37,060 nt of DNA, taken from Gallibacterium anatis DSM 16844 = F 149. GTDB lineage: Bacteria > Pseudomonadota > Gammaproteobacteria > Enterobacterales > Pasteurellaceae. The notes under the pieces are model-generated. The model saw nothing but the letters and a program-made list of their open reading frames with translations, was not told the origin of the DNA and searched no databases. The position numbers were made by a program, and so were the translations under genes. Location of the stretch: the NCBI RefSeq assembly GCF_000379785.1, contig NZ_KB903681.1, positions 1 through 37,060 of the forward strand. Direction: 5' to 3'. Of this stretch, positions 25,207-31,095 are shown one piece after another (within the stretch, counting starts at the first letter, position 1; every line of letters starts with the position of its first letter).

Positions 25207-25512
25207 CTAAAAATCAAATCTGTTAAACGTTCTGGCATCTGCCGCCTCTTCCATCTGGATATACTCAAATCCAAATTGCTCAAGCATATCTAGTAACATC
25301 GCTTTATCGCCGTCATCTATGCTTAATAAATTTATAGCCGCTTCAATGCGGCTATAATCGTAATAAGCAAGCAAGCTGTAAAATAAGTTCTTATAACGCT
25401 CCATATCTAGCGGTTCTCTTAAGCTATTTAAGAGCCTTTCTTGTATTAATTTGTTAGCTTCGTCTTTAAGTTGTTGCGTTTTTTGCAATAACTCATCAAA
25501 TACATCGTCCAT
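25207..25512 (-). CDS. Hypothetical helical phage protein
   Basis: 101 residues, MDDVFDELLQKTQQLKDEAN then LIQERLLNSLREPLDMERYKNLFYSLLAYYDYSRIEAAIN. Mostly alpha-helical and acidic. The ATG at 25512 overlaps the preceding TGA. It is encoded next to Gp157 and ERF but I do not recognise it. Confidence 0.5.
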   Translation of the reverse strand: MDDVFDELLQKTQQLKDEANKLIQERLLNSLREPLDMERYKNLFYSLLAYYDYSRIEAAINLLSIDDGDKAMLLDMLEQFGFEYIQMEEAADARTFNRFDF

Positions 25513-25772
25513 CACTTACCCCCTAAACCTCTTTTAATTTCCGCTTCGTGTTCCGCTGTTAGCGGCGTCTGTAAATTGCCGTGTTCCGCTTTCCATTCAG
25601 CATCTGCCCACTGTTTCCATTCAAGCTGCTCGCTCGTTAACTCATCGTGATAATCGCTATTTTTATCTAACGTTAAATTAACATCCGCTTCAGCTACCGT
25701 GTAAGCAACAATTAGCGCAAAAACAAACGCTAAGGCAACAAATAATCCGGTTAAAAATTTAACAATATTCAT
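25512..25772 (-). CDS. Small membrane-anchored phage protein
   Basis: 86 residues with one N-terminal hydrophobic helix (VKFLTGLFVALAFVFALIVAY, about 4-25) and a charged, Trp-containing tail (SEQLEWKQWADAEWKAEHGN). The helix could be a signal anchor placing the tail in the periplasm. Function unknown. Translationally coupled to the next gene by a TGATG overlap. Confidence 0.55.
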   Translation of the reverse strand: MNIVKFLTGLFVALAFVFALIVAYTVAEADVNLTLDKNSDYHDELTSEQLEWKQWADAEWKAEHGNLQTPLTAEHEAEIKRGLGGK

Positions 25773-25783
25773 AGTAACCTCTC

Positions 25784-26284
25784 TTAATAAAAGCTGTGGA
25801 AATCTGATGGAACGCTTAACACGTGATTTTCTTTAGGAATGCGTGCAATAACGCCGCTTTTTATTTTTGGAACTGGCAACGGTTTAAGAATTGCGCCATA
25901 TCCGGAACGATTAAAGTGTTTAATTATTGCATTTAATGCAATAATTCCCTTTACTTTATTGTCGTAAATCTTTGTTTTATCTATTATTTTATGTCTTTTA
26001 TAGATAACACCTTGAAACTTCCCCTCTGCTTCTAAAAGTTCCGGTTTATAAAGTTCTTCCGTTGTATCTACTTTCTTGTACCCTTTAACTAAGGCGTATC
26101 GTTGTTGATACAACTCATAACCATCCTCGCCCTCTAAATCGATCAGCCAATTTTTAATTGTGCTGCCGTTTACGCCAAATCGTTTAGCGTGTGTTTTCAT
26201 CGATAGATCGCCCTGCATCACTCTATCAACGACTTGCCGTTTAAATTCAGGTGTGTAAATCCCATACGTTGATTCTTTACTCAT
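25784..26284 (-). CDS. Transposase-type HTH protein of unknown function
   Basis: 166 residues from ATG 26284 (MSKESTYGIYTPEFKRQVVD), one base overlapping the upstream stop, with GGAGAG 5 bases before. Residues 9-50 (YTPEFKRQVVDRVMQGDLSM, then KTHAKRFGVNGSTIKNWL) are a classic IS3/InsA-like HTH. The rest (about 55-166: basic, RHKIIDKTKIYDN, IARIPKENHVLSVPS) has no transposase catalytic domain. A DNA-binding accessory or regulator is likely. It is cotranscribed with the nuclease-like gene upstream, and the pair may act together. Confidence 0.6.
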   Translation of the reverse strand: MSKESTYGIYTPEFKRQVVDRVMQGDLSMKTHAKRFGVNGSTIKNWLIDLEGEDGYELYQQRYALVKGYKKVDTTEELYKPELLEAEGKFQGVIYKRHKIIDKTKIYDNKVKGIIALNAIIKHFNRSGYGAILKPLPVPKIKSGVIARIPKENHVLSVPSDFHSFY

Positions 26285-27132
26285 TACATCTCTCCAGTAA
26301 AAAACCAAACTAAATTTTCAGGGCTAATTTCAAACTTAAAATACATCTTATAAGATTGTTTGCTCGGATCGTTTGAGATTAATAAACGCTTCTGACCAGT
26401 TCTACTTACTTTCTCGTTTTCCGGCAAAATGCCCTTAGGTAAAACTAACACCCTATATTCACCCTCAAGGCGTTTTTCTTTGTCAAAACAAAGAAATAGG
26501 ACATAATAATCTGCCCTATCGTCCATTTTTTCGGGAAATCTGAACACCCATCCCTTGCCACCTACGCTGTCTTGTATAGCAAATTCTTTTACGTCTATCG
26601 TCTTTTCTCTGCCGGTATATTCATCAAAAACGATAAAATCAAATTTACTGTTACCCTCTTTAATCTCTTCGTTGGCATCTAAAGCGTCCGGAACGAGCTT
26701 TTTAAATAAAGCCTCCGCCTCCATCCCCTTTTGGCTTCCAATGCGGCTATAACGGCTTTCCCTAACCTTTTTCCAATTAGGTTCAATATTAAATTTCTCT
26801 AATATCTTAGAGATAGCCAACACAGATAAACCTGTTTCATCCGCCGCTTTATCTAAAGAATAGCTATACTTAAGAAACAGATTTAAAATTAAAAATTCAG
26901 TGTTATTTAATCCTTTAATTAAATCTTTCTCGTTTAGAAAGTGCCAAACTTTCGCTTGAGAAACGCCACAGTCTTTCGCACAAACGCTTAAATCTTTAAC
27001 GCTTGTGAAATGCTTGTCTATCCATTCCGCAAGCATTAAATCTTTCTCGTGCGGCGTAATAAGATTATTAAAAATCTTCTTAGCCTCATTATCCTGCCGG
27101 CTTAAAACTTGCCCTATGCTCTGTTCTCTCAT
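26284..27132 (-). CDS. Double-HTH protein with a PD-(D/E)XK nuclease-like domain
   Basis: 282 residues. Two HTH-like segments occupy the N-terminal half: SVKDLSVCAKDCGVSQAKVW (about 43-65) and SLDKAADETGLSVLAISKIL (about 91-112). From residue 130 a nuclease-like pattern appears: GMEAEALFKKLVPDA (Glu helix), KFDFIVFDEYTG (Asp) and TIDVKEFAI (D-x-K), followed by beta strands DYYVLFLCFD and YRVLVLP. This fits a PD-(D/E)XK fold as in phage homing or restriction-like endonucleases. No family can be named. A strong terminator lies 10 bases before the start, so transcription from PL needs antitermination. RBS is weak. Confidence 0.6.
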   Translation of the reverse strand: MREQSIGQVLSRQDNEAKKIFNNLITPHEKDLMLAEWIDKHFTSVKDLSVCAKDCGVSQAKVWHFLNEKDLIKGLNNTEFLILNLFLKYSYSLDKAADETGLSVLAISKILEKFNIEPNWKKVRESRYSRIGSQKGMEAEALFKKLVPDALDANEEIKEGNSKFDFIVFDEYTGREKTIDVKEFAIQDSVGGKGWVFRFPEKMDDRADYYVLFLCFDKEKRLEGEYRVLVLPKGILPENEKVSRTGQKRLLISNDPSKQSYKMYFKFEISPENLVWFFTGEM

Positions 27133-27142
27133 ATCAAAACCT

Positions 27143-27170
27143 AAAAAAAATGCCCTCGTGGGTAGAGGGC
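27143..27170 (-). terminator. Strong terminator before the leftward early genes
   Basis: Minus strand GCCCTC-TACCCAC-GAGGGC followed by ATTTTTTTT. Its position just after the first leftward ORF resembles lambda tL1, where N-type or RNA-based antitermination is needed to express the operon. Confidence 0.8.
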
Positions 27171-27229
27171 AAAATGTTGTTATTTATGCGTATTGCCTTT
27201 CTTTATACTTGTAAGGCTCAAGTCCCTTA

Positions 27230-27258
27230 TTGTCTCTCACAACGCTAAGGAATATAAT
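27230..27258 (+). promoter_or_regulatory. Strong promoter for the small rightward gene
   Basis: TTGTCT, a 17-base spacer and a perfect TATAAT, 33 bases before the ATG at 27292. It drives a gene against the direction of the surrounding operon. Confidence 0.65.
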
Positions 27259-27291
27259 CAAAACTCTCTCACAACAAATAAGGATTAAATT

Positions 27292-27489
27292 ATGCATAAA
27301 GCAATGTCTGAAAAACTAGCTATTCAATTCGCAAGTAAAGTAATTGAGTGTAGTCCAATAACCATTTTTAATGATAATAGCCTTAACCCTGAAGACAAAG
27401 CTAAACAGTTAAGTGATTTTATTTCTGCATTAGCTAAAGATTTTGAAAGTAATCTGTCTGAATTCAATAATTTACCTAAGCTTGATTAA
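27292..27489 (+). CDS. Small rightward gene inside the leftward operon, possible moron
   Basis: 65 residues, MHKAMSEKLAIQFASKVIEC then SPITIFNDNSLNPEDKAKQL and on to a Leu/Asp-rich end. A near-ideal promoter and AAGGATT RBS are present, so it should be expressed in the lysogen independently of PL. Its last 14 bases overlap the convergent 76-residue gene. The protein is acidic and helical with no known motif. Autonomously expressed small genes in prophages often serve lysogenic conversion, superinfection exclusion or inhibition of host defences; which of these, if any, is unknown. Confidence 0.6.
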   Translation: MHKAMSEKLAIQFASKVIECSPITIFNDNSLNPEDKAKQLSDFISALAKDFESNLSEFNNLPKLD

Positions 27490-27706
27490 TTATTTTTATT
27501 GATTTAATAAGTTCATTAGTTAGTTCACTAGGGTTTAAATGCTTTAAATTAATAGCATTATCAAATACTGCCTGCCTGATTTGCGATTTATCTTCATCAG
27601 ACAGGCTTCCTTCTACAACATATAACTTCAACTTTTTAGGATTTCCTAACTGTTCGTTTAATAAGATTTGTTTAATCATCTCGTAGTTTTCATTTTGATA
27701 GGTCAT
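27476..27706 (-). CDS. First gene of the leftward operon, small hypothetical
   Basis: 76 residues (MTYQNENYEMIKQILLNEQL ... LSDEDKSQIRQAVFDNAIN), helical. AAGGGA lies 7 bases before the ATG. It stands where lambda has N, just upstream of a terminator, but it is acidic to neutral and lacks the Arg-rich RNA-binding N-terminus of N proteins, so I do not call it an antiterminator. The leader RNA upstream is highly structured. Confidence 0.5.
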   Translation of the reverse strand: MTYQNENYEMIKQILLNEQLGNPKKLKLYVVEGSLSDEDKSQIRQAVFDNAINLKHLNPSELTNELIKSIKIINQA

Positions 27707-27731
27707 AATATTTCCCTTTTAAGTAGATATA

Positions 27732-27825
27732 GAAACGCACTCAATTAAGCTCTGGCTTAGCTATCCTTAAATTGGTAGTGTACGGCTACCTAGACCTTTG
27801 GCGGATCTCTTAATCAATGCGTTTC
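27732..27825 (-). ncRNA. Candidate structured leader RNA (multi-branched stem)
   Basis: GAAACGCACTCAATTAAG (27732-27749) pairs imperfectly with CTTAATCAATGCGTTTC (27809-27825). Inside are further stems, among them GGTAG-TGTACGG-CTACC and AAGC/GCTT. It lies between PL and the terminator at 27143, 25 bases before the first leftward gene. An RNA acting in cis, as the HK022 put sites do, is a reasonable guess; no known RNA motif is recognised. Confidence 0.4.
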
Positions 27826-28078
27826 CTAATGCCTACTTAACCGGTTTAGGAGAAAAATTTTTTTAAAATACTTCATATTGCATTGCAAACAATATCAATA
27901 TGGTTAAGTAGGCATTAGATTGCTGTTTTTATTTAAACTTGCAACAGCTACAAGGTAACAAAATATAATCAAATGGTATTCACTTTCGCAAATGAATACC
28001 TTAATGCCTACTTAACCGCCTAAATTACACAAAAATCACTAATCATCATTAAAATAAAAATAGCTAAGTAGGCATTAA
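27826..28078. repeat. Four alternating inverted copies of TAATGCCTACTTAACC
   Basis: CTAATGCCTACTTAACC at 27826-27842 is a perfect inverted match to 27902-27918; TTAATGCCTACTTAACC at 28001-28017 is inverted in 28062-28078 (two mismatches). Each pair makes a 17-bp stem with loops of 59 and 44 bases. Between the pairs lies another perfect hairpin, GGTATTCA (27975-27982)/TGAATACC (27993-28000). No ORF is present. The regular layout suggests RNA folding or protein binding in the leftward leader. Confidence 0.75.
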
Positions 28079-28242
28079 ATAAACGGTTCGCGGGCTTGTT
28101 CGCCTGTTTCCCCAACCGTTGTAGCAACTATTTCTAGTCGTGGTTTTCCACTCAAGCTAGTAAGCAGTGCTGCCCTTGACCTACCAAACGCCTCTCTTCG
28201 TTTCTGATTTCTCAACACGTAGTACAGTTTTCTGCTCGGGGG
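28075..28242 (-). other. Open 55-codon frame without ATG, possible coding remnant
   Basis: Read leftward this frame gives LYYVLRNQKRREAFGRSRAA then LLTSLSGKPRLEIVATTVGE and TGEQAREPFI, which has protein-like composition. The only start candidates are GTG at 28218 and TTG after it, with no RBS. It lies in the PL leader and its stop is formed by an inverted repeat. It may be a decayed or internally recoded gene (compare Icd-like proteins of Pasteurellaceae phages) or chance. An AACGGTT/AACCGTT stem (28082-28120) overlaps it. Confidence 0.3.
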
Positions 28243-28340
28243 TTACTCAACTTAACGCAGTTGATTACTTACCGCCATTGCCACACCAATTTGTTAAAGA
28301 ACATTGAGATTTTTTACTGCATCTCGTTTTGATGAGTTTA

Positions 28341-28369
28341 TTAAATCAAAAATTTAATTTGATGTAAAC
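28341..28369 (-). promoter_or_regulatory. PL-like leftward early promoter
   Basis: Minus strand TTTACA (28369-28364), a 17-base spacer and TTTAAT (28346-28341). It overlaps two repeats of the presumed repressor operator and faces the leftward operon. Confidence 0.6.
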
Positions 28370-28403
28370 TAAAAATTTAAATATTTAAACTAAAAATTTA
28401 AAT
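28341..28403. promoter_or_regulatory. OL operator cluster
   Basis: TTTAAACTAAAAATTTAAA (28385-28403), TGTAAACTAAAAATTTAAA (28364-28382) and ATTAAATCAAAAATTTAAT (28341-28359) are spaced 21 and 23 bases, two helical turns. A nearly identical sequence occurs in the cI-cro gap (30414-30432). Binding by the CI repressor encoded at 29668-30348 is inferred. Confidence 0.6.
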
Positions 28404-28633
28404 CAGATTAAATAAATACTTGAAAAATAAAGAATAAAAAATTTAAATATATGATTTAAACGATTATTTTTTAATCTTTTTCGGTTAGTACTAGGTAGGA
28501 TCTAGGTAGGATATTAAGCAATGAATAGACAATCTTAAGCAAGGTGGGTTATTAGAAATAAAATATTGAAATTATTAGTTATTTTTTAATTAATAACGTT
28601 TTCAGAAGAGATAAGCAAGATTTCAGGCAAAAG
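28404..28633. other. Gene-free stretch with an 11-bp tandem repeat
   Basis: No ORF or RNA recognised. It is AT-rich with further TTTAAA words (near 28440). It carries one perfect tandem duplication, CTAGGTAGGAT at 28491-28501 and 28502-28512, of unknown meaning. The brnTA terminator follows. Confidence 0.5.
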
Positions 28634-28654
28634 AAAACCGCCTATTGGCGGTTT
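28634..28654 (-). terminator. brnTA terminator
   Basis: Minus strand AAACCGCC-AATA-GGCGGTTTT, 2 bases after the brnA stop. It isolates the cI-brnTA side from the leftward operon. Confidence 0.75.
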
Positions 28655-28656
28655 AA

Positions 28657-28980
28657 TTACATTGACGTTCTTACATAATTCAATAGTGCTTCATTAATTC
28701 TTGATTGCCAACCTTGTCCCGTTGCTTTAAAGGCAGTGATAACTTCTGGTGACAATCTAATGGTAATTGATTGTTTAGTAGGTTGTTTTTGTTTTCCTCT
28801 AGTGCGAGGCTTAATTTTCCCCTCTATCTCTCTTTGTGCTTGATGAGATAGTGCCATTGCGATAAATTCAGGAGACATTACATTCTGAATAGGTTTCATT
28901 CGATCAAAATCGGCTTTAGTGAGTTCTCTTACTTCTCCATTTTCACTAATGGGCAAATTGTCATAATGTACGGTTTTCAT
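28657..28980 (-). CDS. brnA: BrnA-type antitoxin
   Basis: 107 residues. The C-terminal half, KQSITIRLSPEVITAFKATG then QGWQSRINEALLNYVRT, is the ribbon-helix-helix DNA-binding domain of BrnA. The N-terminal half (LTKADFDRMKPIQNVMSPEF) binds and neutralises the BrnT toxin. It overlaps brnT by 20 bases, as in other brnTA pairs. The complex should repress the pair through the TTGTA/TACAA palindromes upstream of brnT. Confidence 0.85.
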   Translation of the reverse strand: MKTVHYDNLPISENGEVRELTKADFDRMKPIQNVMSPEFIAMALSHQAQREIEGKIKPRTRGKQKQPTKQSITIRLSPEVITAFKATGQGWQSRINEALLNYVRTSM

Positions 28981-29239
28981 AATGTTTCACCTCTCTTTTA
29001 TTTGCCTTTCTAAGGCTAATCACTCTGATTCCGTCAACCGTTGGAGTAAATACTAAAATATGTAACCTTTCAGTTTTTCCTATAAAACCTGCAGCTACAT
29101 ATCTCGCTTCCGGATAAGGTTTTCTTAAATCTGCTTCAATTACTGCTGTATCCCAGTGAAAATCAATAGCCAAATCAAATGGTAAATTCCGCTCTTCAAT
29201 GTTTCGTTGATTTTTTTTAGGATCATAAGTAATTTTCAT
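28961..29239 (-). CDS. brnT: BrnT-type ribonuclease toxin
   Basis: 92 residues of the RelE-fold BrnT family: MKITYDPKKNQRNIEERNLP, 'FDLAIDFHWDTAVIEADLR', ERLHILVFTPTVDGIRVISL and RKANKREVKHY. BrnT cleaves RNA and halts translation. Conserved Arg/His/Lys residues of the active face are present, so it looks intact. It lies downstream of the repressor gene and an IS605-type mini-element, with its own strong promoter. In this place lambda carries rexAB, so a role in prophage maintenance or exclusion of other phages is plausible. Confidence 0.88.
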   Translation of the reverse strand: MKITYDPKKNQRNIEERNLPFDLAIDFHWDTAVIEADLRKPYPEARYVAAGFIGKTERLHILVFTPTVDGIRVISLRKANKREVKHYENRTL

Positions 29240-29271
29240 TTTTTAATAAAACTTAACCTTAATATAGCTTT

Positions 29272-29318
29272 ATTGTAATTACAATTTAATGCAAAGTCAA
29301 CTTATTTTGTAGTTACAA
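29272..29318 (-). promoter_or_regulatory. brnTA promoter with two palindromic operators
   Basis: Minus strand TTGACT (29300-29295), 17 bases, TACAAT (29277-29272). The palindrome ATTGTAATTACAAT (29272-29285) covers the -10, and TTGTAGTTACAA (29307-29318) lies 34 bases upstream, beyond the -35. Autoregulation by the BrnT-BrnA complex is expected. Confidence 0.7.
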
Positions 29319-29380
29319 TTTGCGATGAAAAAGAGCCTATCAGAAGTTAAACTGATCAATTCGTTAAATATATGATTTAT

Positions 29381-29625
29381 TTGACGTCCTCCCCTAGCTA
29401 AAGCAAGGAGATTCCTACCAGCTCCCATTGCAAGCAATGGGCTACTCTCGGTGGGTTTCTGCTGCTGACCGCCAATACGATTCACTTCACAGACGCTACG
29501 GGCACGTCCTGCCCTGATTATGCCGTCATTGAGAGTCTAAAGCGACCTCTGTTAGCAGTAAGAAGTATATCATATTTGTGCTTTATATCCACGCCCTAAA
29601 GGACGTGGTTTTACGGCACGATTAG
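29381..29625 (-). mobile_element. TnpB-less IS200/IS605-type mini-element with a retained omega-RNA scaffold
   Basis: The right end (29381-29524) aligns throughout with the 3' region of the TnpB element at 36579: shared TTGAC terminus, GATTCCTACCAGCTCCCA, GCTACTCTCGGTGGGTT and CTGCTGACC. Two stems keep pairing with changed bases: CCCATTGC/GCAATGGG here against CCCACGC/GCGTGGG there, and GGGCA/TGCCC here against GGCGA/TCGCC there. The left end is the hairpin CCACGCCC-TAAA-GGACGTGG (29589-29608), a typical IS605 left end. The TnpB gene between the ends is gone; only its stop region remains near 29518. Exact outer ends are inferred; ATAAA at 29626 could be the target (TTTAT). Confidence 0.75.
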
Positions 29626-29667
29626 ATAAAAAATGTAATTTTAAACGTTATTTTTAATAGGTTTAAC

Positions 29668-30348
29668 TCAACCGCCTCTCCAGATTTGGCGTCCAATAAC
29701 TTTTAAATCTTTCAGTTGATCGTACTCAATTCTAATAGGTTTATATTCACTATTAAAACTAATTAACTCGACACCATCTCCGCTTCTAACAACTTGTTTT
29801 ATATAAAAATTTTCTTTATAAATTAATGCGTAAATTTCTCCATCAATAATTTCGGTATCGTCAATATTAATGATAACCATATCCCAATCTTTTAAGACCG
29901 GGTACATACTTTGCCCTCTCACATACATTGCCTTGCAGCTTTCAGGAGATATACTTTTATGCTTAAACCAGCCGTGTTCAAATAATAACGGCTTACTTGA
30001 TTTTCTTGGAATCCATTCAACAGCGCACCCTTGTCCATTACCTGCTGATAATTTTATGTCATAAACATCAATACCTATATAACTATCGCTATAATCCTTG
30101 CTCTCTATAACAGCAACATCATTGTATTTTTCATTGTTTGAAGCTGAACCAATCAACCAATTCACTGAATAGTTATATCTATCTGAAATTAATCTTGCGG
30201 AATCTATGCCTAATTTACCGTTATTAAGCCAGTTATAAACAGCTTGAGGCGTTTTGTTGATAGATCTAGCCAATTCAGATTGGGTTACTCGCTGTTCCTC
30301 TAATACTGTTTTCAGTCTATTTATAACTAGTAATTCTTTTTCGTTCAT
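29668..30348 (-). CDS. cI: CI-like prophage repressor (HTH plus S24 peptidase domain)
   Basis: 226 residues. An N-terminal HTH_3 domain (TVLEEQRVTQSELARSINKT, PQAVYNWLNNGKLGIDSARL) is followed by a LexA/S24-type self-cleavage and dimerisation domain: 'CKAMYVRGQSMYPVLKDWDM' holds the Ser nucleophile and 'EIYALIYKENFYIKQVVR' the Lys. It keeps the lysogen silent and should be inactivated by RecA in SOS. A perfect AGGAGG precedes the ATG. It faces away from cro across an operator region. Downstream in the same direction are the mini-element and brnTA. Confidence 0.92.
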   Translation of the reverse strand: MNEKELLVINRLKTVLEEQRVTQSELARSINKTPQAVYNWLNNGKLGIDSARLISDRYNYSVNWLIGSASNNEKYNDVAVIESKDYSDSYIGIDVYDIKLSAGNGQGCAVEWIPRKSSKPLLFEHGWFKHKSISPESCKAMYVRGQSMYPVLKDWDMVIINIDDTEIIDGEIYALIYKENFYIKQVVRSGDGVELISFNSEYKPIRIEYDQLKDLKVIGRQIWRGG

Positions 30349-30413
30349 AACAACCTCCTAGACACATTTTAAATTTTAAATTTAAAATTGCTAATAAATT
30401 TCTGCTTGATTTA

Positions 30414-30453
30414 TTTAAACTAAATTTTTAAAATTAACTTTAATTTTTTAAAG
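30414..30453. promoter_or_regulatory. OR operator region between cI and cro
   Basis: TTTAAACTAAATTTTTAAA (30414-30432) nearly repeats the OL sites, and CTTTAATTTTTTAAAG (30438-30453) is a palindrome of similar build. The whole 134-base gap is almost pure A+T, so PR and PRM hexamers cannot be fixed with confidence. Confidence 0.55.
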
Positions 30454-30482
30454 TTTTTTAAATTAAAGGTTTAATAACATTT

Positions 30483-30680
30483 ATGACACCTATAGAAAAG
30501 GCTATAAACGCCACAGGCGGACAGACAAAGCTAGCTAAAGCATTAGGCGTATCTCCTCAATTAATCCATCAGATTAAGAAAAAAGGAGGAAAAATCTGTA
30601 CACGCTCAATTTCACCAGATCAGTGGAAAAAAGCTACTGGGTTATCCAAAAAAGAGCTTTTCCCTGACTATCAAGATTGA
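30483..30680 (+). CDS. cro: Cro/YdaS-like repressor
   Basis: 65 residues: TPIEKAINATGGQTKLAKAL, GVSPQLIHQIKKKGGKICTR, then ISPDQWKKATGLSKKELFPDY. This is the small Cro-like HTH type (YdaS family) whose C-terminus has 'ATG.s..eLrPD'. It faces rightwards from cI as expected for cro and would repress PRM and PL. The RBS is poor (AAAGG is 12 bases upstream), hinting at a short leader or leaderless mRNA. Confidence 0.8.
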   Translation: MTPIEKAINATGGQTKLAKALGVSPQLIHQIKKKGGKICTRSISPDQWKKATGLSKKELFPDYQD

Positions 30681-30744
30681 TTTTGTGGCTATTCCCTATC
30701 CTTTACGGTGATGTATGGGATTAATTTAACTTAAGAGATTTGCA

Positions 30745-31041
30745 ATGGCACGCAATAAATTAACACGATCTGCAAGAGAGATTTCAGATCGTGTAATGAG
30801 CAAATATTACAGCCAAAAGCAATGCGATATTGCCGAGGCTATGGAAACTACACCATCAACCGTTAGCCGGTTTGTTAGCAATGGAGAGGGAAATAACGCC
30901 TTTAATTTCATTGCCGCCAACGGCTTTAGTGTTTTCGATACGGAAACGCATATAGCAATCGAAAAAAGCGAATTAGAGCTTTTATTGATGGCGGCTAGAG
31001 GTTTTGATGAACGGTTACGCAAGAAGTATTTTGAGAAATAA
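30745..31041 (+). CDS. cII: CII-like transcriptional activator
   Basis: 98 residues. The layout follows lambda CII: a basic N-terminus (ARNKLTRSAREISDRVMSKY), an HTH (QKQCDIAEAMETTPSTVSRF), a short middle part and a basic C-terminal tail (LLLMAARGFDERLRKKYFEK). Position after cro and before the replication genes fits. CII activates repressor establishment and int in lambda; the same is inferred. A tR1-like hairpin follows directly. Confidence 0.8.
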   Translation: MARNKLTRSAREISDRVMSKYYSQKQCDIAEAMETTPSTVSRFVSNGEGNNAFNFIAANGFSVFDTETHIAIEKSELELLLMAARGFDERLRKKYFEK

Positions 31042-31043
31042 AA

Positions 31044-31065
31044 AAACCGCCCCGAAAGGCGGTTT
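31044..31065 (+). terminator. tR-type hairpin after cII
   Basis: AAACCGCC-CCGAAA-GGCGGTTT with only a short T run. Probably a partial terminator before the replication genes. Confidence 0.55.
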
Positions 31066-31095
31066 AAGATTCCACAAACGAGAGGATTATTCTAT

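Noticed and set aside
27476-27706. An N-type antiterminator
   Set aside because: The position fits, but the protein lacks the Arg-rich N-terminal RNA-binding motif and no boxA/boxB pair could be recognised.
27732-27825. A tRNA or tRNA-like molecule in the leader
   Set aside because: There is no T-loop consensus, CCA end or 7-base anticodon loop, only nested stems.
27826-28078. A CRISPR array from the repeated 17-bp word
   Set aside because: Copies alternate in orientation, only four exist, spacings vary (59, 82 and 44 bases) and no cas genes are nearby.
29297-29485. 62-codon leftward ORF
   Set aside because: It is a reading of the mini-element's right-end RNA scaffold and the flanking operator; an equivalent frame appears in the right end at 36613-36810.
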